From Thamnidium elegans (Eukaryota > Mucoromycota > Mucoromycetes > Mucorales > Mucoraceae): DNA of 64,000 nucleotides. The notes beneath the pieces were generated by a model that saw nothing but the letters and a program-made list of their open reading frames with translations, did no database searches and was not told the origin of the DNA. The translations under genes were made by a program, and so were the position numbers. Positions 55,480-64,000 of this stretch are shown one piece after another (the first letter of the stretch is position 1; each line of letters starts with the position of its first letter). Location of the stretch: positions 1 through 64,000 of the forward strand of contig JAIXMG010000043.1 of assembly GCA_025201345.1 (NCBI GenBank), given 5' to 3'.

Positions 55480-57300
55480 TCAACCTGACTTTTTCCTTTT
55501 TTTTTCTTTTTCCTTCTTTCCATTCTTTTTAGTGTTCTTTTTTTTTGTAGGATTGCGTTCTTTACCACCGTTCGATATGATGTTTGCTACCTCTTCCTTC
55601 ACTCGCTGACGACCTTGATAATCGTAAAAGGCAAAAGGGGCTGATTGCTGGCTGTAAAATTGCAACGGGCGAGGCAGATCTTCTAGAAGATAAGGTTGAT
55701 GTATTTTATAAGTTCCAAGGTTCGCCGTTTTAGCGGTTTGAATGTTATATTTAATGTCTTTGATATATTTTGCGATTTTCAGCTTGTCAACATAGTTTTG
55801 TCTTCGTCTGCTACCTGTATAACAGCGACGCTCCAAATCACTAACAATGGCGAACTTGATGTTCGTTGGAGTCGTGGTCAATGGATGCGGTAAATATATG
55901 TCTACGGCCTGGATCTATTGTAAACGGTAAGAAGCTCTCTTCTAATGCTAAAATTGGAGCTTTTGGATATTTATCCTGTTTCTTTCGAACGAATTGAAGA
56001 GAGATACTATGTCCATCAGTTTGGACAAATCAAGTGAACAAATATTTTCCATTACTATTAGTATTTTTCAAGTTATCAAGACTGGTTATGTGTTAAACTA
56101 TTAATATTTCTGTGACTAAATAATTCTTTATGAATAAGTGTCCATTATTAATTTATTATAGCCAAATCTTTTAAAATCAAACACTTTGTGAAACATTTAT
56201 AAACTTTCTGAATAGTTATTTCCTAATATCTTAATATCAGCATTAGATGCCAACGACTTGCTATTAATATTAATATGTCTCCATTTTAAATTTGGACTAG
56301 GGCTAAAAGAAAACAATTTCGGCTTTTCCTTATGCTCGGCCTCTTCCTCTGTCTCTCGGCATATGAACGCCAAAGCTGGAATGAATTTTTCCGGGACTTT
56401 TTGATATATTAAATGTACTTGGAGTATCCTCAAGCTTTTCTTCCAATTTATCACATATATGCTTGATTTTACTTTATTCTAGCTTAGCGAATTCTGGCAG
56501 TTCATCAGTAAGCTCTTTTAAAAAGATCTTCCAGCAATAGCTATTAATCAATTGTATAACCTGGTATATCTTTATAAAATTGTTATTAGTTTCCGTCTTT
56601 GAAAATACTAGCAATCGAATGTTGTATTAAAATGCACTTACTGAAGAAAAAATATATATTTTTTTTTAAAAAATTACGTCCCAAATATACATTAACAGTA
56701 GACTCAAATGTTTCGATCATCAAATTAAGATATGTGGTAGCTAAGCCCACACAAGCATAAGTTGAATAATCGCTGTATCTGGTAATCTTCATTCCATTGA
56801 CAGGGTAAAAAATGATGGGTATATTTCCTCTAAATTCATAGAAGACCATAATAAAAGACAAAGAAATATTGTCTTTGTTGGTGACAGGTATGTGCATGAT
56901 AACCTGACATACAGAGTACCAAAAACTCCGCTTGTAAATACACTTGTGCTAGAAAAACTCCTTTTGGTTAATGAGACATAGTTCGCAAATAATTGAGCTT
57001 TTATAGCTACTTCGCGTAAGAATTCATTCAATTTCATTACGCGGTCCTTGAATCTAGTCTTGTAATTTTCCCTGAGGATAGTATCTAATTTTATTTTTCG
57101 AGTGTATTTGTCATAATCAGGACCGAGTACTTCAGCTTGAGTTTTCTGATAGTTCTTATATATTTTAGATCTCGCGGAGCCGTGCTCCCACCTCTACACC
57201 ATGAACAACTTTTGTGGTCGAACTGCTTGCAAATGGCTTTGCTCTATTATTCTCTTGCCGACGAACTCTTGTTCCAGAATATTTTTCAACCTGTCTTTCA
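55480..57300 (-). pseudogene. Fanzor-like ORF remnant, N-terminal half to RuvC-I (family B)
   Basis: Minus-strand text in shifting frames: KIYKNYQKTQAEVLGPDY, ILRENYKTRFKDRVMKLN, FLREVAIKAQLFANYVSL, FGTLYVRL, ATTYLNLMIETFESTVNV, KWRHININSKSLASN, TDGHSISLQFVRKKQDKY, then TIDPGRRHIFTAS at about 55885-55922, whose Asp fits RuvC-I. After a shift: RRQNYVDKLKIAKYIKDI, FAFYDYQGRQRVKEEVAN, IISNGGKERNPTKKKN, and a Lys-rich end at 55480. It overlaps in content with the fragment at 52.0-52.8 kb (both contain RuvC-I), so they are two different copies. The zinc ribbon part is missing. Confidence 0.65.
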
Positions 57301-58471
57301 TAAGTCTCTTTTTTGTTTGGGTTTTTTCTTTTGTTTTTTGATAACCGTGTTATAAACAAAACAACCTTTAGCCGACAGAGACTAATATTGATGATTTGTA
57401 CCGTAAAATACTTATGAGTAGCCTTATGTTGTGAGCATTGAGTGGAAAACATGTTTGGATGACCTTCTTCGTGGCAATTCTCTCATATTATGATGGTTTC
57501 ATTTACATCTAACAAGAAGATAGAAAATGTTATGATGGTATGTTATTTTGACTTCAAGGAATATGTACCTTTTTTTTTTTTTGTATGTACCTGAACGTTT
57601 TTTATTTAACCTGTCTTTTAGGCAATTTCTTGCTTTAGTTGAAGGATTCTTGAAACTAATTCTTAGCTAAATAGGATGTGGTAGCTCGTATACAAAAAAA
57701 AAAGAAGAAAAAGGGATTTATGGGCTGAAAAAGACGAATTACTGATTATTGTTGTCAGAGTTTAGAAAAAAAGAAATTGTAATCAATTTTAAGTTTATAT
57801 CACTTTAAAAAAAATAATAGTTCATCTTTTCCTTAGTATTATTGAAAATATAAACGTACAGTTTAATAAATAATTCTCTTTTTCTTTTATAAATCTTTTC
57901 ATTATCGTTATTCCCAAATAGTTAGGTATATCTTATGATAAGAACGTCGGAAGGAATGCATTCATTAATAATAATAAAAAAGATTTATACATTTTTCAGT
58001 AGAATGTACAGCTTTGATAGTTACATATAATATGCTTTTAGCTTAAACATCATCCATAAATAATTATATGTGATACAAGTTAAGTATAACATCTTAACAG
58101 CATAGTTTCTTCAGTAATTGTTCCTTTATTTATCATATTGTATGTACCAAAATACTCTAACCGTCAAATATGAAGTTTCCTTGTACTGGATTTTTATATA
58201 TTCATATACATTTGCATTTTCTTCCCCGAGATACTTGGCCCCGCGCATGATAACCATATTGAGAATTTTGGTTTTGGGGTTTTTTTTTGCCGGATGCTCA
58301 GCATTTTTTACATTAAAAAACTGATGCTCACACGAATACGAAGATATTTTGTAATAGTAACCATGGAACCGTATTGGACCTGAATCTAAACAAATTTTTA
58401 TGTGACCTTTCCCTGCACATGTTTCTGAGACAAATTAACTTATCCGATATAAGTTTTTTTGTGTTCAACTG

Positions 58472-58520
<49 letters not shown>

Positions 58521-58976
58521 AAAGATGTGCCATGTGTATTGTGTAGTACAGTCCCTTGAAATGATGGGCGTTTTTAAAAAAAAAGAGTAGCTAGATATCA
58601 TATATACGCTTCTTATCAAAATAAGGTGCCTCTTCAATACGTTTTTATAGGTACTATAATATTACATCCCCTGTAATTGTAAGCTTTTCTTTTAAATGCC
58701 ATTTTATTTATTTATTGGCGCATTATTAGCGCATAAAGTTTTTTTTTCATTGGTAGCATTTATGTAGTACAAAAAGTTTCGTCTTTCAGCAAAAAAAAAA
58801 TCCCCCCCTCTATTGATTATTTTTTAAATAAATGATACAATTAAAATAGTAAGTTTTATGAGAGTATTTACATTACGTTTTTCTTTAAAAAAATTTGTGT
58901 GACGCTACTTTGTACATTTTTATTATTTTGTGTTTGTTTGTTATTTATTTTTAATCCGATAAAAAGATCTTTTGTG
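57301..58976. other. Intergenic, nothing recognised apart from A45 run
   Basis: AT-rich 1.7 kb. The left end may hold the far N-terminus of the Fanzor-like remnant (GKRIIEQSHLQAVRPQKL, minus, near 57200-57255). No other coding or RNA signal found. Confidence 0.35.
58472..58516. repeat. A45 homopolymer
   Basis: Forty-five A residues, the same length as the run at 25257-25301 in this assembly. Confidence 0.85.
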
Positions 58977-61900
58977 TTACCAGTACCGTACATCAGCAGA
59001 TATACTAGAAGTATCAACATTCGTTGTAGTAGCATTGATAGGTGACGGAGAAGAAACCATGCGAGGATTTTTATTCTCATCTAAGAACCCCAACAAGAAA
59101 CTTTGTGACGGAGAATCCGGTAAATCAACAGAGGATTTAGAGATCAGTCGATTATTAGTAGGTTGAGAGAACACGAAGGAAGATGATGACGATGACGAAG
59201 AAGAAAGCAAGAACGAATTTAGTGGGTTACTTGTGGTAGGTTGACTAGTTGGGTTAGAATTTAGCTGGTTCCCAAAGTACGCGTTCCATTCATCTGTATC
59301 TAACGAGGTGGGCATACCCCAAAATGCAGTACCTAAGGGATCAAATTGTTCTGGTTGTTGAGAGGAAGGACCGGGAATAATACCGGGAGCTGCAAATGGA
59401 TCCATAGTAGGCGTAGTACTGTTTAAAAATGAAGATGATGTAGGTGATGAGGTATTTGTATGGGCATGTTGGTTTGATAAATCCAATGCAGAAGATGAGC
59501 GAACGGATGAAATAGGAACTTGAGACGTAATACCCGGTGTTGAAGAAGATGAAAATAAGGGATAACTGTTATTACTAATATAATCTGTAGAGGAACGTTG
59601 AGGTTGTTGTTGTTGTGATTGATTTGAATAATCAGACATACTTGAACTTCTAACATTTGATGATTGGTTCCAATGACTATCAAAACCGGATGAAATATTC
59701 ATTGATTGTGATGATTTGTTTTGATTAAACTGTAAATTGATATCCATTTGATTTGGCGAAGAACTCAGTGCAGGTAAGGTTGAAGAGTTTAATTCGGGAG
59801 AGTTGGGAACTGCAATAGAAGGTGGAGGACTCGACTTTGATACTTTTTTAGGAACGTACTTGTCACACTCAAGATTGATATCACGTAACCCAGCTAATTC
59901 TCCAAGGATGTTACAACAACGAGCAGCATTTAACCATGTAATTTCTAATTCATCTAAAGCGCGCATCACTCGATTGATATTGATTTTAGCATCAAATGCT
60001 TTATCGGCGTCATCTGAAGAAGCTAGTTTGATAAAGATAATACCAGCTGTAAATACGAAGAATACAGAAAAATTATATACATATTTTAAATGGTTTTCAC
60101 CCAACATAATATTAATAATATCAAGAACTGAGCTAGCGGCAGATTCGCAAATATCGTACGAAGGTAACGAAATAGGTAACTGGGATTGTGTTGGACCTGG
60201 AATAAACGATCTGTGCAATAAAATAACAGTTGTATAGTAAATCATGTGTAATTGACAAATTGGTGAAGGCGGATCCGGGGCCATTTCACCGGCTTGCGTA
60301 TTAGGTAATTTATATTGCAGAGGTACAGGTAAATTATCGTGCCATTGAGTTAATTGTCGATTTAAGGTTGTCAAAATATGGTCAATGTGATGAGAAGATG
60401 TGTGTTGTCTTGCTTTGGCATAGTATATATTCTTTAACACATGACCCAATATATCACAAATTTTGATCGATTGAATAAATACTTCTAAAAGCTTAGCAGG
60501 AGGTCTAGATGAATCTTTGCAGGTTGGTTTAATCATTTCATCATCATCAACAGAAGGAAACGGTACATCACAATCTCTTTCTTCAAAGTTGGCTGAACGA
60601 CCATAAATAGCACTAGTGATTCTATCAACAATAAAGCAACACCAAAATACTCTTTTTCTTCTCTCTCTTTCTTCTGGAGAGATATTCCAATGATCACAAT
60701 TACGGTTTAAGCCTAAATCTTGAGCCATTCGAAATGCCTGAGAGAAAGAAAAAAAAATATGAGTACAATATAATAGATTACTATATAATTTAAGTGTTTA
60801 CCATGCCACTGTACAGCCAAGCTCTAGCAGCTTTCATGGCACCCATTTGATGACTTGCCATTAATAATAAAGCTTGTACAGTTGAAATTCTTGGTGTATC
60901 ATAATAATCATCTAATAAACACTTTGCTCTTTCAAAAAAGATATCACCAGCAGTATCAGGTGAAGTAGGATCAGATCTCACACGTTCATCAGGGGTAACT
61001 CGTGACGCGATAGCATATATTGCATTTAACAAAAGTGGTGATATTGGCTCCAGTGGTGAATGGCTACATACAAGACGCCTTTTATAGAACATGGGTAACA
61101 CGGGATAGAAATGAGTCAGATATAATACAACTAAATGATCAGATAAATCCTTTGGTGGTAACTCTAATGAGTCAACATTAGCATGTTTTTGCTTAGTTGT
61201 TGAATTGTTAGTGACGGTTGTGGTGGTCATGTAAGAGTTTTCAATCGGTTGATCTTTTTTAGATGATTTGTGGCAGTATCCTGAAAAATGAAATGCACCG
61301 TTTTGATATGTTCGACTGTTTTGTAATAAATAAAATCCAGATGATTTACCCAAGTATCGAACTTGACCATTCTCGTCCATTGATAATTGACCTTTGCTAT
61401 CATTTAAATCAATATTATTATTACTATTATTATCTTGTTGTTCAGGTAATTCAGATTGACTTAATGTAGGACTATTAAATAAAGTTGGTGATAGAGAAGA
61501 TTCAGTTGCAGTAGGTGTAATATCAATTGGAATAGGTCGTCTACGTTGTCTACGTTGTGGTCTTACTTTAATTTGTTCACCTAGTGGTGTTTCTAACGGA
61601 GATTGTAATTCGTTTAGTAACTCTTTTGTGCGTGGATCTTCTTCTTCTTTAACGATATCATTTAAATAACTCTCTAATTTGTGTAATCTATTTTCTATTG
61701 CTTCAATATAACCTTTTGGTGGTCCTCTCTACACACACACACACAAACACAGAAAAATAAAGTTAGTTATATATGTACGTATTTATTTTTAGTTGAGTTC
61801 CCGGAGTTAGCGGAGGAATAAAAAAAAAAAAAAAGAGGGAATTATGTGATAGTGACTCACCTTTTTTGTTGTATCTTTATAACTACACTCTAAATTAAAT

Positions 61901-62119
61901 GCTTGACAATTACTACACATTGGTGCAGTGCCGTCACATTTGATCTTTTTCTTTCTACATAAATCACTGCAAAAAAAAAAAAAAAAAAAAAAAATGTTAG
62001 TGTTGTTATTTTAAAAAAATGTGGGGTAGGTTTTATGTAGGAACTAAAATAGAGATACATTACCAGGCACGGCTGACTCTTTGTCTTTTGACAGTAGCAT
62101 CATCGCTGCTTAAATACAT
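58977..62119 (-). CDS. Zn2Cys6 fungal-specific transcription factor
   Basis: Exons 62119-62064, 61966-61861, 61728-60802 and 60737-58977 give 949 residues. The binuclear zinc cluster at about residues 19-46 reads RACDLCRKKKIKCDG, APMCSNCQAFNLEC; intron 1 falls inside the codon of the first Cys, and a coiled coil follows (IEAIENRLHKLESYLNDIV). The middle fungal_trans domain is seen as LVVLYLTHFYPVLPMFYKR, TVQALLLMASHQMGAMKAAR, AFRMAQDLGLNRNC and ERRKRVFWCCFIVDRITSAI. The C-terminal 280 residues are Ser/Asn/Gln-rich, likely activating. It resembles the XlnR/Cat8-like group in layout, but the regulated pathway cannot be read from sequence. Any claim of a specific orthologue would be guesswork. 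Confidence 0.92.
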
Positions 62120-62766
62120 TATTTAAAAGGATATTTTTTTATTTTGAGTATAAATGGGGAAAAGAAGAAGAAAAAGTAAATGAAATGAAATGAGAGAAAA
62201 AGAGATTCCTTATTTATTTCATTTGAGATTCTTTTTTTTTTTTTTTTTTTTTTTTTGGGTGTGTGTGAGAGATAATAAACTCAGATTGTGGTTTTTTTTT
62301 TTCTTGTATAACAATAAGAGTAATGTTATTTTACAGGTCTCGAACCAAACCGACGGTACTTTTTACGTCATGATATTGACCAGTCTTAAAAATTGAGGTT
62401 ATTTACAAAAACAGTACAATGACTATTGAATTACTCAGCAGCTTGTATTTTACACTTTTGTTTGTGCGTCCATTAAAATCGTCAGAATTAAATGACGAAT
62501 TAGATTTATTTTGACCAAATCAAGAAGATAATTCTATATTTAAGTGTGCGTATGTATAATGCCATGGAACTCAGATAGATATCCTTTCTGTCAATATTTA
62601 TACAAATACTATCATCTGCCTATAATATTTTGCTTGGTAGTTACTCATGTTAAAAAAAAAAAGGAGGAAGGGGGGGATATGTATTTATTTCCGCTAAAAT
62701 GTTCTTATAGATTACAAAGTATTAAATTATATAGATTTTTTTTTTTTTTTTTTTTACAAATAATAC
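62120..62766. promoter_or_regulatory. Intergenic between Zn2Cys6 gene start and myosin gene end
   Basis: 647 bp upstream of the regulator and downstream of the myosin stop. T-runs at 62232-62256 and 62738-62754; no gene seen. Confidence 0.35.
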
Positions 62767-64000
62767 TTAGGATGCAATAGCAGTAGCCATTGTCTCATTA
62801 TTTTGTTGGATTAAACTTGTTAAACGACGAAGACGCTTCAAATTTAACTATACACAAAAGAGATATGTTAGTAAGAAATTACAAATAAAAAAATAAAAAA
62901 GTATGCTTTACCCATGAAGGAAGATAGATTTCAGGTCTTGTATCTCGGGGTACAGGTACTTCAAATGGATTTGAAGTATTTTCAATTGAGACTGAATCCA
63001 AAAGCAACACATCACTCTTATCACCACTAACAACATGAGATGCAACTGCCTTTAAAATTTCGGGCTTAATAGGGTTTTCATAATCAGCAGTGTAATATTG
63101 AGATATTAACTTTTGAATCTGAGTAGGTGATAAGATCCAACAGACATCATAGATATTCTCAATATCTTCTAACGTTGCCTTCTTAAATTGAAGTAATTTG
63201 GTGGTTTGCATTAAATGTTCAAGTTGAAGTGCTCCTTCAGGGATATCATGGCTCTTACACCATTCTTCAATACGTGTAATGTTATATTGAATTTGCATAG
63301 CTCTCTTCCATGAACAGAAATTCTTTCGCATCAATAAATCATTAAATGCTGAAACACCAATCAACTTTAATAACTCGGTCAATGCTTGTGTAGCTACGGA
63401 TTGTTCAATATAGTAACATTTCATCGTACGCCAAATCTTGTTCAAGAAATTTAAAAGGTCGTCCATAGAGTAACTTGGTTGAGAGGTGCCAATTAATAAC
63501 TTGTTAAAGAATCTACCGTTATCACTGGTAATAAACCCAGGAAGTGATTGTCCTTCGACTAAAGCTGGAATAATCATCTTACTAAGATGCTTTTTAATTT
63601 CCTTCATCCAAGCATGATAAATATTATCTTCCAAGCATTGCATTTCAAACTTGATGGTCTCCATCAACTTGGAGAAATCGTGTCTGCCAATCGACTTACG
63701 CTTATCTTGGAACAACTCTTGATCGATTTCAATATGTGCAATACAAATCAAAGACAGCAACTCATGTACATTGGTTAACCAAAAAGTACAAGGTACGACT
63801 GCGTCTTCATCTGTAAAGCTTAAAAATTGCTTTTGAATAGTATCCATGACATTAAACAATAACCGTTCCGATTCTTGAATATAGCCAAACTCCCACATTT
63901 CATTGACACACACACTAATGGTATGAGCAGGGAACAAGATTTCCTTTTGAGAAGGTGGGTTTTGTAAAGTAGGTAACGGCATCTTGACAGACTTGATTAA
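62767..64000 (-). CDS. Class V myosin, C-terminal cargo-binding (DIL) domain, 5' end outside window
   Basis: Exons 64000-62912 (continuing beyond the window) and 62847-62767 give 389 residues. The region is the dilute/globular tail of an actin-based organelle-transport motor of the Myo2/Myo5 group. Seen: PFPAHTI-like start (here ILFPAHTISVCVNEMWEF), FWLTNVHELLSLICIAHIEI, FNDLLMRKNFCSWKRAMQIQ, YNITRIEEWCKSHDIPEGAL, LLQFKKATLEDIENIYDVCW, TQIQKLISQYYTADYENPI, and PEIYLPSWLNLKRLRRLTSL at the end. LISQY..ADYE.PI is the hallmark of the DIL domain in fungal myosin V. Motor head, IQ motifs and coiled coil should lie to the right of the window. Confidence 0.93.

Noticed and set aside
1..64000. CRISPR arrays, rRNA genes, LTR pairs and bacterial-type operons
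   Set aside because: Looked for repeated spaced units, rRNA-like conserved cores and long direct repeats; none seen. The only tandem arrays are microsatellites, the 25-bp minisatellite and the coding 9-bp repeat.

Overview
This is a 64 kb piece of nuclear DNA from an AT-rich, intron-rich fungus. The protein families and coding style point to Mucoromycota (Mucorales-like). Evidence: introns of roughly 50-90 bp with GT..AG ends, long poly-A/poly-T runs, many (AT)n tracts, fungal-only genes (VAC7, an SKT5/CHS4-like Sel1 protein, Zn2Cys6 and F-box regulators) and several decayed mobile-element ORFs. The host assignment is inference; no rRNA or marker gene is present.

Layout. 1-6.4 kb: the 3' two thirds of a transketolase gene (+) convergent with a 12-exon sterol glucosyltransferase of the Atg26 type (-). 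6.5-10.2 kb: a decayed element whose broken ORF looks Fanzor/TnpB-like, with a 1 kb internal inversion. 10.8-13.4 kb: mitochondrial aconitase (-). 13.7-16.1 kb: two further, related N-terminal element fragments in tandem. 16.8-25 kb: CTK1/CDK12-type kinase (-), F-box protein (+), kelch-BTB protein (-). 25-27.7 kb: long divergent intergenic region. 27.7-41.1 kb: SKT5/CHS4-like protein (+), HRI-like eIF2alpha kinase (-), SH3 membrane protein (-), minimal bZIP (-), GT-A type II membrane protein (+), VAC7 (+), UCH-type deubiquitinase (-), 8-Cys secreted peptide (-). 42.3-48.1 kb: zinc-knuckle remnant, ERG26-like dehydrogenase (+), then RPB3, DCP1 and MPP6 (all -). 48.2-49.6 kb: transposon debris (MULE transposase, tyrosine-recombinase-like). 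50-51.7 kb: Rrn11/TAF1A-like Pol I factor. 52-57.4 kb: two more Fanzor-like fragments on either side of SURF4/ERV29. 59-62.1 kb: Zn2Cys6 regulator. 62.8-64 kb: C-terminus of a class V myosin, cut by the window end.

How it fits together. The housekeeping genes have intact frames once introns are removed: every complete spliced gene below sums to a multiple of three. Neighbours span mRNA synthesis and turnover (CTK1, RPB3, DCP1, MPP6), Pol I initiation, TCA cycle and pentose phosphate metabolism, sterol metabolism (ERG26-like, Atg26-like), chitin synthase activation and vacuole/ER trafficking. No operon logic is implied. The most unusual content is the set of at least four decayed Fanzor-like ORF copies, apparently of two families, including zinc-ribbon and RuvC-like motifs, an internal inversion bounded by a 9-bp inverted repeat, and tandem truncated copies.
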